64,000 nt of DNA from Castanea sativa (Eukaryota > Streptophyta > Magnoliopsida > Fagales > Fagaceae), in NCBI RefSeq assembly GCF_040712315.1, contig NC_134015.1, forward strand, positions 10,064,945-10,128,944. Direction: 5' to 3'. Positions 43,842 to 57,288 of the stretch are shown piece by piece. Under the pieces are notes generated by a model, which saw only the letters and a list, made by a program, of their open reading frames with translations, made no database searches and was not told the DNA's origin. A program made the position numbers and the translations under genes. How positions within the stretch are numbered: the stretch's first letter is position 1; every line of letters begins with the position of its first letter.

Positions 43842-46613
43842 CTAAAGACTATTGTGCACTAATCTAACTCCCATTCCCTCCAAATGTGACTCGAAAGTCC
43901 TTTGAGGTAAGGCTTTGGTAAAATGATCTGCTAGATTATTTGCACTTTCAATCTTTGCTACCACAACATCTCCACGAGCAACAATATCTCGAATGATGTG
44001 GTACTTCCTCTCAATGTGCTTTCCTTTCTTGTGATTTCTTGGATCTTTGGATTGTGCAACCGCTCCACTATTGTCACAAAACAATGTGATGGGAACTTGC
44101 TCCATTCTCACAACACCAAGATCAGAAAGGAATTTCTTGAGCCAAACAGCCTCCTTTGCTGCTTCACAAGCAGCAACGTACTCGGCTTCCATGGTGGAGT
44201 CCGCAATACAAGATTGCTTAACGCTCCTCCAACTTATGGCTCCACCTCCCAAGGTGAAAACACATCCTGAAGTGGATTTTCTGAAATCTAGATCTGACTG
44301 AAAGTCTGAATCTGTATAGCCAATGGGAATTAAATCCTCACTATGGTAAACAAGCATATAATCTCTCGTTCTCCTAAGATACTTGAGAATATGTTTTACA
44401 GCTTGCCAATGTTTTGGTCCTGGATTTGATTGATATCGGCTGACCATGCCAACTGAATAACAAATATCTGGTCTAGTACAAAGCATGGCATACATGAGAC
44501 TTCCCACTGCAGAAGCATAAGGAACTTGTCTCATCATATTTTCTTCCTCTTGAGTCTTAGGCCTTTGGTCATCAGACAGAGGAACTCCATGTCTAAAAGG
44601 AAGCAATCCTTTCTTGGAGTTTTGCATGCTAAACCGTTCTAGAACCTTATCTATATATCCAGCTTGTGATAAGCCTAACATCTTATTCTTGCGATCTCGC
44701 AAAAGCTTGATCCCTAGAATAAAGTTAGCCTCACCCAAGTCCTTCATATCAAATTGACTTGACAACCAAATTTTAACCGATGACATTACCCCTACATCAT
44801 TCCCAATGAGTAGAATATCATCAACATAAAGCACTAGGAACATTACTACTTTGTCTCGATGCCTTTTGTACACACATGGTTCATCAAGATTTTGTTCAAA
44901 ACCAAATGACTTGATTGCTTGATCAAATCTGATGTTCCATGACCTAGATGCTTGTTTAAGTCCATAAATGGACCTATTCAACTTGCATACCATATGCTCT
45001 TGGTTCTTTGCTATGAAACCTTCTGGTTGCAACATGTATATTTCTTCTTCAAGATTGCCATTAAGAAATGCAGTCTTGACATCCATTTGCCAAATCTCAT
45101 AATCATAATGAGCAGCAATGGATAAGAGAATTCTGATAGATTTAAGCATGGCTACTGGCGAAAAAGTTTCATCATAATCAATACCTTCTTTTTGTGTATA
45201 CCCTTTCGCCACTAGTCTTGCTTTAAAGGTTTCAACCTTTCCATCTATCCCTCTCTTTCTCTTGTAAACCCATTTGCAACCAACAGGTTTAATGCCGTCA
45301 GGTGCCTTTACAAGATCCCATACATGATTGGAATCCATAAAATCCAATTCAGATTTCATAGCTTGGACCCAATGATGCGCATCTATATCATTTATTGCTT
45401 CATCATAAGTATAAGGATCCGATTCAGCCTCTTCTGAGATAGCCTCATAAGTTTCTCCCAAACCTATGAATCTTATAGGAGGCCGAACAATTCTCCCACT
45501 ACGACGAGGCACCTGTGTACTAGACATCTCATGAGTAGTATCTTGTGGTGTATCTAGTACAAACACATCATCCCTAGTTTCATCCATTGGTTGTTCAACT
45601 ACAGGTTCATTCATTTCAGCCAAGACAACTCTACTTCTCGGAGTAAAATTATTCATATAGTCATTTTCCAAGAATTTGGCATTTGTGCTAACAAACACTT
45701 TATTATCCTTATGACTATAGAATAAACCTCCAACTGTTCCTTTTGGATACCCTACAAAAAATACCACTTCTGTTTTAGACTGTAACTTGTCAGACTTTCC
45801 TTTCAACACATGTGCTGGACAACCCCAAATGTGGAGATATCTCATACTAGGCTTACGCCCATTGCACAACTCTTCAGGGGGTTTTGGAATAGACTTCGAA
45901 GGTACTAAATTCAGAAGATACATTGCAGTATTTAAGGCATATCCCCAAAAAGAAATTGGTAGAGTCGAATAACTCAACATGGACCTAACCATATCTAAAA
46001 GAGTCCTATTCCTTCTTTCTGCTACACCATTTTGTTGTGGAGTTCCAGGTGCAGTCAATTGGGATATAATCCCATTTTCAGTCAAGTAATCCTTAAAATC
46101 ACCAAGAAGGTATTCGCCACCTCGATCAGATCAAATGGCCTTTATGTGTTTACCTAATTGATTCTCAACTTCAGCCCTAAACTCTTTGAACTTTTCAAAG
46201 GCTTCGGACTTCCGTTTCATTAGGTACACATAACCAAATCTAGAGTAATCATCAGTGAAAGTAATGAAATAACCTCTTGCTTGGATTGACATAGGACCAC
46301 ATACATCTGAATGTACTAGTTCTAGCAAATCTTGAGCTCTTCTACCCTTTGCATTAAAAGGTCGTTTGGTCATCTTTCCTTCCAAACAAGATTCGCAAAC
46401 TGGAAAACCATCAAAGTCCATGGGCTGTAAAAGTCCATCTTTGATTAGTCTTTGAATCCTACTTGAATTGATATGACCTAAACGCAAGTGCCATAGATAT
46501 GCATCACTGGTAGAAGGAAACTTTCTCTTTAATGATTTCACATGAGAGTTACTATCTAATTCAGAATTGTATAATTCATGCTTATCAGGAGTTAAAATAT
46601 AAAGACCATCCAC
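43842..46613 (-). pseudogene. copia pol (integrase, RT, RNase H) with one in-frame stop
   Basis: The frame opens at 46613 with GAG-pre-integrase (YLWHLRLGHINSSRIQ), then integrase from LVHSDVCGPM. A TGA at 46131-46133 falls where the family has Arg, just before the SDRGGEY motif holding the second catalytic Asp. The same frame then stays open for 747 codons from 46085: integrase Glu region, GKE-like tail, reverse transcriptase with YVDDI, and RNase H ([16 protein letters not shown]). All key residues I can check look intact, so the stop is the only lesion in this part. Confidence 0.93.
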
Positions 46614-47803
46614 AATATTGCCGAACGTATAAACACTTTATCCTTCTTTATTACAACATTGTCTTTCAGGATAATACAATATCCATGTTTACCTAAGTAA
46701 GTTGCAGAAATTAAATTCCTACGAACATTAGGTACATACAAACAGTCTTCCAATATTAAAACTCTAGACTTAAAACACAAATTAAACACTCCAACAGCTT
46801 CAACCGGAATCTTGCTCCCATCAGCCAAAGTAAGAAATAGTTCTCCCTCATTCAACTTTCTGGTCTCCTGGAACCCCTGCAAAGAATTGCAGATATGATT
46901 AGTACAACCTGAATCCACACACCAGGAATCTGTTGGATTCTGTACCAAACATATTTCAAGAAGAAATGAACTTTTCATACCTTTATTCTTGGCAGCCTTA
47001 AATGTTGGACAATTCCTCTTCCAATGTCCTTTCTCACCACAATGGAAACACTTTCCTTTGGTTTTCTTTCCTTTGTTGGCAACCCCTAAGCCAATTTGTT
47101 TACCATCTTTTTTAGTGAAGTCCTTCTTCTTCTTCTTCTTACCCTTGCCTTTCGACTTAGGTTGAGAAGTAGAAGCTTCACCCACATTGGCTTCAACACT
47201 AGAAGTACCAAGGATGCCTTTCGCCGCCACTAACTCATTCATTAATTCAGACAAAGAATAAATCTTTTTGTTCATGTTATAATTGAGTCTGAATTCCTTG
47301 AATGATTCTGATAGTGACTGGAGTATCATATCCACTTGGGATTCTCCATCAATGTCGGCACCTAAAACTTCTAATGTGTTCAGATTAGCAATCATCCTAA
47401 GACAATGCTCTCTCACTGAACTTCCTGCAGCTATTTTGGTATTATAAATTTGCCTCATGGTTTCTTGCCTTGCAGAACGGCCTTGCTCACCAAACATTTC
47501 CTTCAGACTATGCATTATGTCCGAAGCAAGTTCTACATCCTGCATTTGATGCTGTAGAACATTTGAGATAGATGCTAGGATGTAGCACTTGGCCATCTCA
47601 TTAGATTTCTGCCAATGATCATATCGTTGTTTTTCCTCAAGAGGAGCATTTAATGAAGGAAATTTAGGACATGGTTGAGTAAGCACATACTTGTGCTCTT
47701 CAGCAGTAAGAACAATGTCCAAATTTCTTTTCCAGTTAATATAGTTGGATCCAGTCAGTTTGTTTTGGTTAAGAATAGAAACAAGTGGGCTAAATGATGC
47801 CAT
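46592..47803 (-). pseudogene. copia gag-protease, frameshifted from pol
   Basis: 403 codons from MASFSPLVSILNQNK. Gag core with LTGSNYINWKRNLD at the N-terminus; lysine-rich basic region at 218-232; CCHC zinc knuckle at residues 252-265 (CFHCGEKGHWKRNC); protease active site VDSGCTNH at 296-303; then the VxNxRRNLISAT block. The frame closes at 46592, overlapping the pol frame by 22 bases. Pol continues in another frame, consistent with loss of one base near 46630. In most plant copia elements gag and pol form one continuous frame, so this is read as damage rather than programmed frameshifting. Confidence 0.9.
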
Positions 47804-49277
47804 GATAAAATCTGAAAATAATAAACATGAATATAATAAGTAAACTAGACATTATCAATTTAGCATATAAGCATATAATATGGAACCTTAATAAAACCAT
47901 AAAATAATATATGCAACGACAACCCAATCTCATATTCAATATCCCTCAGCATAGAGTGAACATAAAATACTATGATTGATTGAGAACTATTCTCATTATT
48001 AGTGCTATCATGACAACTCTTATCAAACACTAATAATATGCCGTTTTACATTTAGCCTCTAAGTAATAATAGTAAAAACTCAGCATAGAGGATACTAAAA
48101 TACTTAGTCTAGTGTATACCATTGTCTAGAATCATGTGTAACCACATCTCATCCCTTTAACAGGCTTATTTTGTAGTACCATGATAAAACACCCTCCGCA
48201 TGGAATGCAAAGCTCGAAGCTAAGACAAGGTGTTTATCAAACCACTATAAACCAAGAAATTCAATCTTGTAGGACCATGAAATAAATACTCTTCGCATGG
48301 AATGCTAAGCTCGAGGCAAAGACAAAGTATATATTTCACACTACTATGAACCAACAATGGAGGCCGTGAGATCCAACCCTTGAATCTCTCTCCCACTAGA
48401 TATTTTAAAATAAAGGTTTTTAAGATCAAGAATGATAATAATGCTAGACACGTGAAAAAAAATATAATCCTAATCTCATTAGGAATAAATTTCATTAAAC
48501 TAGCATTAATATATGTAAATATATATAACGTAATAAAAACCTTTATTATATATAAAAATTTATATTATATTATATTATATATAATATACCAATTAATATA
48601 TATATATATAATATTTATTTAATTACATTATATTATATATATACATATTTATTGGACATCAAGACAACGTCCAACAAGACAATGGCCATGGAATTGTCTT
48701 ATTATTTATCATGGTGGGCCATCAAGGAATTGTATTTTAAGACAATCCATGAAGTTAAGTTTTGTCTCATGCAAAGAACAACTTTATATGTAAAAGTTCA
48801 TGCATGAACCGTGGCCATCAAGGAATGGATCCCTTATATGATTAATATATAATATTCGGCCATCACCTTTTCTAAGGTATTCAAAATGACCAAGCCATGT
48901 GTGAAGTCAACCCGTGCAACAAATTCAAACAATGCAAATTGAATTCAAAGTCGGGTCCAACAACTGAAGCAGTTTTCCTTTTTCAAGCGGTTACTTCATC
49001 AATTAATAACTACCATAAGGCATGCAATCCGTACATCATCTATGAAATAACAATCAATGCATCAACACTCAATTGTATTCATATCCAAGCACTTTTCTAT
49101 TAGACATGGCTTCACACAAAAACAATATATCCTTGTGAAGAAACGGATATGTATATACAAGTGATGCAATTCTCTTCATTATATTCATATGATGCAGAAA
49201 ATTAAAAACACAAAGACAACGGTTTTTCTTAAATTCTAAAATTTAATCACATATTATACAATCATGATATGAAAACC
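47804..49277 (-). other. 5' leader of the young copia element
   Basis: About 1.47 kb of AT-rich sequence between primer site and gag. It contains two 96-bp tandem units (48171-48266 and 48267-48360; ctyctccgcatggaatgc-like core) and AT-rich runs near 48560-48640. Short frames are not credible. Confidence 0.7.
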
Positions 49278-49291
49278 TGGCTCTGATACCA
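49278..49291 (-). other. Primer binding site (tRNA-Met)
   Basis: Plus-strand tggctctgatacca is the complement of the standard tRNA-Met primer site, two bases from the 5' LTR. Confidence 0.95.
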
Positions 49292-49293
49292 AT

Positions 49294-50729
49294 TGAAGGA
49301 AAAATTCTGGTTTTGCATCTCATGCAAAACCCACAGCGGAAGCGATGAACTAGGATCTATTTCATTCATGATTGATAACGTGCATTATGTAAATTTCAGA
49401 ATTTAAGAACAAGATAGTGTACCTTGGTGTGGAGAAATTCAAAACAAAGATCAGAAGCACTTGGGAACACTTTTAATCTTCACTCCAATTCCACTTTACG
49501 CCCAAGATGTGTGGTCTCTCAATCAGTTTTTCAAAGGGAGAATGAAAGTGTGTCTCACACTCTCTCACACACCGTTTCCTTTTTTTTTCTAAACTCTCCT
49601 TATAAAAATTCTGTATGTTTCTCCCTTTATAACTAACTGATTATCTAATTGGGCTGGCCTATTGGGCCTTTCCAATTGGGCTTTAGTGTGTGGCTTGGAG
49701 TGGGACCAAAAGGGACCAATAAAACACTAGCTCCAATGGGCCTTGGGCTTTTCCGTCAACTCTTGACAAGTCCAAAGTTACCATTAATTATATTTAATAC
49801 CACTATATAAATATAATTGCACTCTAGGCCTTATTAATAAATTATATCCCAAGACTTTATTATACACGTAACCCCTTCATAAAATATTCGTAGTAATACA
49901 AAGTCATAAACGTAGACTGCCACTTTGTAAATTACTACATCTTATCCTTGAGTACCCGGTTTAATTCTTTAAAGTTATTCATTATATATTTATGAAATCC
50001 AATTTCATAAATATATACTTTAGTAATTTCTTACTAAAGTGGTTAGGCCTAACTCTCTGAATAACTGAAACCATTAAACTTATCTCAAGGGAATATTTTA
50101 TATCTCCATCAAGAGACTATGAATTCCATCTTGAGAATATATGTTCTATCAACACTAAATGTGGCTGCCCAACATACTGAGGTTTTGACCGTTATTTCAG
50201 ATCTCACTCCTGATATATCAAAGCAACCTACACTTCATGATTAGGTCCATTATTCTCTCAGGATTAAGAGTTCATGCAAATAGAAGTCGTGAGATTTATT
50301 ATTCATTTGACAGTCGTTAGAAGAATAATAAATCTCACAGCGGTCCTGTTCAATATGTTTTAACTCTTAAAACATATCAACATATCAACTAGAAGCTTCC
50401 ACTTCCATGATCAAGACAAATCATCTTAGTTGACACGTTATAGTCTTCGCAGATGAAATGCCCAATTTCATCACCGACTACGAACTATTAATTCTGAGTT
50501 TACAAAGAACTTGTGATTTACATCTTCTGTGACTTTTCACATAAATCACATACAATGCATCTCATGGACTATATGATAATGTCCCATATTCACGTAACCA
50601 CTATTTTAGATAATAATAAAATAACTTTATCAAACACAATATTAAGTCATACATCATGTCATACATAATGTCATACATAATATCATACATAGCATCATAC
50701 AATAGGATTTAAGGGCACTAATCCTAACA
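49294..50729 (-). repeat. 5' LTR of the young copia element
   Basis: 1436 bp, almost identical to the other LTR. Differences seen include a shorter poly-T tract near 49580 and agcggtcctg for aatagtcctg near 50338. Confidence 0.95.
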
Positions 50730-50734
50730 AACTT

Positions 50735-52199
50735 CTAATCAAGGCTTCAATTTATTTCCCTCTTTGATTATAACTCATGCCATTAGTGGCTAAATTCTTT
50801 ATCTGTGTATTTCTTTTTTTTTCTCTTTGTGTGCTTTTAGAAATTTTTACTTACCCATTGCCTGTCTTAAGGATTCAATTTATTCTTGATTAGGTGATGA
50901 ATTTTTTTTGCATATTTTGAAAAAAAAAAAAATTTCCTTGTTTAAACAATAGATGCCCATTTTTAACAATAAGATTTTTTTTTGGATAACAATAGTATTT
51001 ATGAATTGCTTGCGATACCAAATTCTTAAGTAAAGTTCTGTTCTGAAATAAGGAAGATATGGTTTGAAATAAGGTTTGGGTGCTCTGATATTTCTTTTGG
51101 TACATAGATATGAGATGTAAGCTTATATGGTAGATATATAATGTTGTTATTATAGATGCCAACAGAAAAATTAAATTGCCTAAAAATAGTATCTTCATTA
51201 CTTAAGATTGCTTCTTTTTTCTTTTTTCTTTTTTTTTTTCTTTTTTTTTTCTTATATTCAAACTGATATATGCTTAGACCCAATGGCTTGGGTTTGGTTG
51301 CAAGTATCTGATTTTCATATTTAGCTCTGAGGACCAAGCGAAGATACTACAAGTATTGGTTATGGGCATCGGAGACACATGGATTCTTTTGGTTATTATG
51401 TAGTCAAAGTTGTCTTTGAGGTTCAATTCGTTAAATAATTTAACTATTTTACAGTTTTTTTTTATTTATTGGCAAGTTATGGAACTGCCATTTGAACCCA
51501 CAACCCAGTTATATATATATGTGTGTGTGTGTGTGTATTAGAAAAAAAAAATTCTGTTCCATTAAATTTCAGACTTGCTAATGATAATTGCATTTAAGGC
51601 TAATATTGATATGGAAATTTGATTGGAAGGTAGTAAACTGGGTTTGTTCATATGATATGGCCCTTAAGTCCTTAGGTCATTTAGTATTTGTAACTAGTAT
51701 AATAGGCATCCACACCATGGTCATTTGGTTGAAACTAGTGGCAGGAGATTGATAGCTCCAGGTGTTAATGGGAAAACATAGCATTACTCTCATGCAGAGA
51801 ACTAAAATTTGTATCATTCAGTTCAAGGGGATGAATATGATGATGCACACAATAGTCCACTGAATGCCGTAGGTAATACAAGAGAAATTTTGAGTTTAAT
51901 CTGACTTTTACGTCCAATTGTCACAGCCACAAAACATTCATGCCACACATAGATAAGATGAGTTTAATAAACGTGAGCTCTGTATTTACCAAAAATGATC
52001 TTGACCAAATGCAGCTGCTTATAAATGGTTTAATAAGATGAGTTTTCCAATTTTTACCTTTAATTGTCCCATGATGGAAGAGACATTTACTATTCTCCCT
52101 GAATTGGATAATTCAATAAGCTGAATAATTGCTTTGCTCAGTTGCTTGATCCCATAATAGTTTGTTCTTAAACAATTCTTTGCTGTTTCATGGATGCAG
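50735..52199. other. Intron-like remainder and spacer
   Basis: Continues the intron split by the copia insertion. The next DRP1 exon was looked for and not found. Homopolymer-rich ORFs at 50890-51337 are rejected. Confidence 0.5.
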
Positions 52200-52394
52200 A
52201 TTTACAAGCTCCTTTAGAGGTATGAGATTTGCACCTAGAAGAATCTGCATTATCATAAGCAATGGTAAATGATGTTGCACTCATGTTTAAAAAGTTTTAA
52301 CTGTATGTTTTTGTGGGCGCAGGTCGTCCAGTTACTCAATCCACAATTCCGGAGAGATGGTCCCAGGCCTCTTTGACTTCACCAAATGCAAATG
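52200..52394 (+). other. Two exon-like segments of an unassigned gene
   Basis: 52200-52219 follows tggatgcag and precedes gtatgag. 52323-52394 follows ttgtgggcgcag and precedes gtatttcatt. Joined they remain open in one frame reading FTSSFRGRPVTQS and IPERWSQASLTSPNANG. The splice signals and amino-acid content suggest real exons, but I do not recognise the protein. They could be part of a host gene fragment carried by a transposon. Confidence 0.35.
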
Positions 52395-53789
52395 GTATTT
52401 CATTGACCCTCCACATGTCTATTTCTTGGATATTCTAATTTCTGTTTTTATTTGTTGGGGGTGAACTAGTTTAACATGTATAACACTCACACACACACAC
52501 ACACATTATATATGGTACATTATTAAGCCAATTAAAGTTTTAAATCAATGACATGACATTATAATAATTAGTCTCAATTATGAACTAGAGAGACACAAAA
52601 ATGAAGAAACTGTAGTGATGCACAAGGCCAGCAACGATCAAATTGAACATCCATACATATGTAGGTACTCTTGCATTTGCATGGTGGCAGTAGCAATTGA
52701 GAGTAGCTTACAAATTGAAGGGATTAGGATTTAGGGGAGGGGGTTGGGAAGTTGCTGTATGCATCACAGCATGCCTGGATTTGAAGCCCAGACTTGTCTT
52801 TTCTTGTCTCTGCCTATTGTTGGTAATTCGAAATTGTTTAGGTCAAGATAATCTCTGTTTGGTTGATGAGAAAAATGTAGTGATGGGTTTATATAATTGG
52901 GTTTTTTTATTTACTTAAAGAGTTATCTTCAATGAATAAAAATATTTCATTGTGTTTAATATAGGTAAGCTGTTGCTTAATTTCCTTAATTAAATTAGAC
53001 TGTTTTTACTGTTATTTACTAATGTCATTGGGTTTTTAACCTTGCAAACAAACATTTTATTTGCTTATAATTTTATTAAGCATTTTAATTTCTTGCTTTT
53101 TTGGGTTTATGGTAGGATAATGAAATCCTAATTGTTGTCTTTGATTTCTGTACTAGTTTATTGTTTTCAATACACCTTAAAATTAGAATCAGGGTGGAAG
53201 ATTAAGTGTTTTTTGCATAATCAGAAGATTCAGAACATTTGTCCACTATATCAATTTTTGACCGATGTACTTTGCCATAAGTTCAGTAAATTTGTTCTGC
53301 TGTAATTGTAATCAAAATGTCTTTTTTTCTTTACTAAAAAAAAGCGTCTTATGCTTTTTGTTTTGGCAAAACTGTACTGGAATGGGAAACAAAGAATAGT
53401 TTAAGGTCTTGCTGAGAAATCTTATGCTCTGAAAATTATATTGTATACTTTTGTGTTAGCCCTAGCAATAGATTGAAAATTTTTCAAATGTGCAAAACTT
53501 AACTACAAGTATTATTAAGATCTTAGATTCCCAATTGAATTCTACCACCACATGGTTCTACTGATCAATACAAAAAACAAACATTGTTATCTATTTTAAG
53601 AAAACTAAACTAAACTATTTAGTTTATTAGTTTCTACTACCTTACTGTTGAATTTAATTTAAAGACCTAATTTTTGCTCCTAAAAAACTGTACCTAGATT
53701 TTACTATTTCTAAATTATTGTATGCTCTTTTGCAATGAAAGCAATGCTACACTTGTATTGAATGTTCTAATGACTATTTTGGTCAGTAT

Positions 53790-53820
<31 letters not shown>

Positions 53821-54131
53821 CTGTGGCCCAATGGAATTGAGAAAAAGGAAAAGAATAATATCTATACTTATCTTGCACTGCTTCTCCATCAAGTCATTAC
53901 CTCCTCTTTTACTATAAAAAAACATTCTTCTGCTCCTTTTTTAAACTTAATCTTATTTGGGTTTGCTTCACCTTCAATGTTCTTCTGCTTTTGCTTTTGT
54001 TTTTGTTTCTTTTTTCGTTCCTACTATGTAAGTTGTTTACTTTATTTCTTTATCATTCTTTTTCAGTTTTCCAAAGATTGTTTTTTGAATACTAGTTTGA
54101 TTAAAAAAAAATTGATGTCTTCGTGTTATAG
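52395..54131. other. Gene-free stretch
   Basis: AT-rich intron-like DNA with CA and CT/GT runs (52489-52504, 53791-53822). The longest frame (53722-54180) is driven by these repeats and by poly-T, and is rejected. Confidence 0.5.
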
Positions 54132-54205
54132 ATCGAACCAGATCCTGCCATCGTCTGAGCCAAGCCGAGTTAGCTGCTGATTTTGAAGGAAAAAAGGGCA
54201 AGAAG
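54132..54205 (+). other. Exon-like segment of an unassigned gene
   Basis: Between acceptor tcgtgttatag and donor gtgaat, one frame stays open: RTRSCHRLSQAELAADFEGK ending KGKK. It is richer in GC than its surroundings. Function unknown; it may belong with the segments at 52200-52394. Confidence 0.35.
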
Positions 54206-57200
54206 GTGAATTTTCTCTTCAAGATTACTTAGCTACAAGAACTTAGTTAAAAGATTGGAGGTTTTGGTGTTTGTATATGATTTTGGAAGTTGTTAGTGGG
54301 TGTTTGAAGTGTCCTTGTCATTTTTGTTTGGTTTTATCTGGGTGTTTACGTTTGAGTAAAAGGGTGTCAAATCATGGGGATAAGTTTGCCAAATTGTTGA
54401 ATTTTGGGGATAGTTTGATAAAAATCAAAATAAGTATTTCTCATTTGATGCTTTTTGACTAATGCATTGGGGTTTGTGCTGCTGTTTCTTTGACTGGATC
54501 CAGCGCTGCTCTGGGGTTTGGGTGTGGGATTTTGCTCTTTTTGGTTCTGAAATTAAGGCAAAATGTGGACTGTTGTGGTTAATGTCTCCATGCCTATGAT
54601 TTCATCAACTGTTGAAAACATTAATATTGTAAAATGTCACTAAAAAATCTAACCCACTCATTTCAAAATCTAATTTTTAAACCTTGCTACTGGTATCAAG
54701 TTTGTTTTCTTATTACTGCAACGTAGTGAATTATGATTGACTTTGAAATACTACTTATTGTTCGCCTTATCATGTAAAGTGAGCATCTGTATTTATGGAA
54801 TTACTGCCTTTTGAATTGTATAGGTCTTTATCAGTATCCAATACAACAGTGGGGAGGTTGATGGTTTTACTTAATGACTTTTTTATGTTACAACTGCAGA
54901 AACACATTGCCAATTAGATAGGCCTTCATAACTAGTAACTAGCATCTGCAATGCATAATTTCTACTATCATCTACAAGATTACTTGCCATTGGAATTAAT
55001 TAATATCAAGTATCTTTGCTCTTTAGTGCTTAATCATCTAAACAAAACAAAGAAGGATTGTAAAAGTGGTCTACACTCCATTATCCACCATAAATAGATA
55101 GTAAACTTTTCCTAAGGTCCATATTTTGATGTATATTTAAGATGTGTGACCCCTTTTCACCTTCAATTATTCACCTTTCTCTATTGTCCAGTATAGACAT
55201 CGCTCATTCATGACACCATTTAAGTGAATCTTGTCACCTTACTACTTGTGAAGAGCCACACAAATCATTGCCACACATCACAAGTGCAACAACTATTTAT
55301 TTCTAATGTTTGGGACACACAATAGTAGTCTATTCCTCATTGATGGTGTGAGGAAAATTCAATTTCATGTGCATAATACAATACCAAATGACCTTAACAC
55401 TAGTTTAAAGGGTAGCCTTGTTAACTGTTTTGCACCTCAAAAACTAAAAATAAAAATTCAATTAGAAGTTGAGAAATGATTAAAGGCTATATAAACTAGC
55501 TACACATATCATGGTAAACGAGTGTATAGCACCTCAAAATATTGATAACTTTCAAAACTCAGGGGGACCTGGGCTTCAAAATATTCAGCCAAATAATTAT
55601 TATTATTTGACAAAAAACCCTATGGATAATGAATATGTTTTTTTTTTTTTTCCGCACATGTTTGTCATTTGGGCTACCTACCATAGTGAGTGGAAGTGTC
55701 CTTATGCCCAAGGGCAAAGGAATGAATCATGACCACCAAATCTATTCTGGTCAAAGGGTAACCCTTTTTTTTTAAAATTCCCAACCACTTAATTTATTGC
55801 ATTTCTTGGTTACAAAGTATGGGTTGATGAAAATTTCATATAGGTGGACAAAATATTAAAGAATTATATGTACAGTAGGCTTTATAAGAAAATAGTTTTG
55901 ATTTCCTTATTTTACAATCTGCTCATGAATAGTTCATAATTTCCAATATCTTTACATAAACGTCCCCAAATATTTGACCAACAAGTTCTTGGCTTTATTT
56001 TTATTTTATTTTTCTTTTTTTAAGTTATTGACTTCCTTGTCATGGATTTCTGGCTCCCACTCCCACTACATAATTTTTTTTGTCAAACTTAGTAAAATGC
56101 TCACATAATTAGAGCCTCATTGACTTTGTAATAAGAATATTTGAGTTGTAAAATTTGAAAAATTTAGGGTTAAGAGATAAGAATGAGAAAGAGAAGAAAA
56201 AAAAGACGAAAAAAAAAAATAGAGTTAAAACAGCTACACTATGTTTGAAAACTGTTTTTTCTCCTTCTTTTCTATTTACAAAAACAAATTTCTATTTTTA
56301 AGACTGAAAAACTTATTTGACAATCCAAAATGAATGGAAAATAAAAATTGTTGTCAAAACTCAATTTGTAAAGGAAACTGAAAACATACAAAATATTTTC
56401 CTGCATTTCTAATTTTTAAAAGTCAATAAAAATACGTTTTTAATTTAATATATCTATCTCATATAATGAGTTAGTATTAGAGTGAAAATCTTAGTAACAA
56501 CCTATTTTAGTATTTTTTTTCCAAATTTTTTTTTAATTTCAATTAATCAAACATGTTTTTAATTTCAAAATTCAAGAAAATTTTTTTTTCTTTATATTCC
56601 AAAAACAAAAAAAAATTTGAAAATAGAAAACAAAAACTATTGTCAAACGTAACCTTAGTCTATCATCTCAGCACATATTATATCTATATTATAAGCTTAT
56701 AATTATATGTAAAGATTCCAAGAATACTTATTTTAATATGATATATCAACTATCAAGCAAATGGAAAAATAACAACAATAATCTAATGAGAACAAATTCC
56801 AAATAATCTCTTCTTTTTTGTAGGGAAAATTTTCTTCAAATATATGTTAAAGTTAAAAAAAAAATTTCCTTCAATTACAACTCAAAATTTTATTTATCCA
56901 TGCATGCAAGTATTTGTCATTAACTTTGAAGAAAGCTAACAATATCCTACCTATTTGATTCCTAAAAAATTACTCCATGTTTTACTCTCTATACTTCTTG
57001 TTTAATTTTATATAATTAAAAAAAGAAAAAAGAAAAAAAAAAGAGATCAAGTTAATGCATGTCAAACCACAATTGGAGATTAAACTTAATCATTATAACC
57101 TAATGCGTAAATTCTGCAGCTTCATTTATGAAGCGTGGTGTGGACACCACTATAGGAGTTGGCAGAGCAAACCAGGAAAACAGTACACATTGCATAGCCA

Positions 57201-57232
57201 TGCACTTGCCACGTTAAAAGTATTTTTCAAGC

Positions 57233-57237
<5 letters not shown>
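54206..57237. other. Gene-free stretch
   Basis: I see no gene or RNA. The short frame at 55511-55732 has no recognisable motif. Confidence 0.55.
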
Positions 57238-57267
<30 letters not shown>

Positions 57268-57288
57268 GAGAGAGAGAGAGAGAGAGAG
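57238..57288. repeat. Compound (AT)n-(GA)n microsatellite
   Basis: About 26 bases of AT followed by gag-type GA repeats to 57288. Confidence 0.9.

Larger units (their letters stand above)
42387..50729 (-). mobile_element. Ty1/copia retrotransposon, young, nested in an intron
   Basis: Full-length element of 8343 bp. LTRs at 42387-43827 and 49294-50729 start TGTTAGGATTAG and end CCTTCA on the minus strand. The 5-bp target duplication aactt is perfect (42382-42386 and 50730-50734). The LTRs differ by about ten substitutions by eye plus a poly-T length change and a small indel, so they are roughly 99 % identical. Gag and pol are nearly complete but carry one frameshift and one stop. It sits 12 nt inside the intron after the DRP1 exon. 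Its long LTRs and domain order suggest a Tork/Angela-type lineage, tentatively. Confidence 0.97.

Noticed and set aside
43998..45972. Plus-strand frames within the young copia element
   Set aside because: Antisense shadows of the pol frame.
46592..46613. Programmed frameshift between gag and pol
   Set aside because: Plant copia elements of this kind normally have one frame, and no slippery heptamer with stem was evident; simple one-base loss is more likely.
53722..54180. 152-codon open frame on the plus strand
   Set aside because: Built from CT/GT microsatellite and poly-T sequence; no motif, and it crosses a plausible splice acceptor.
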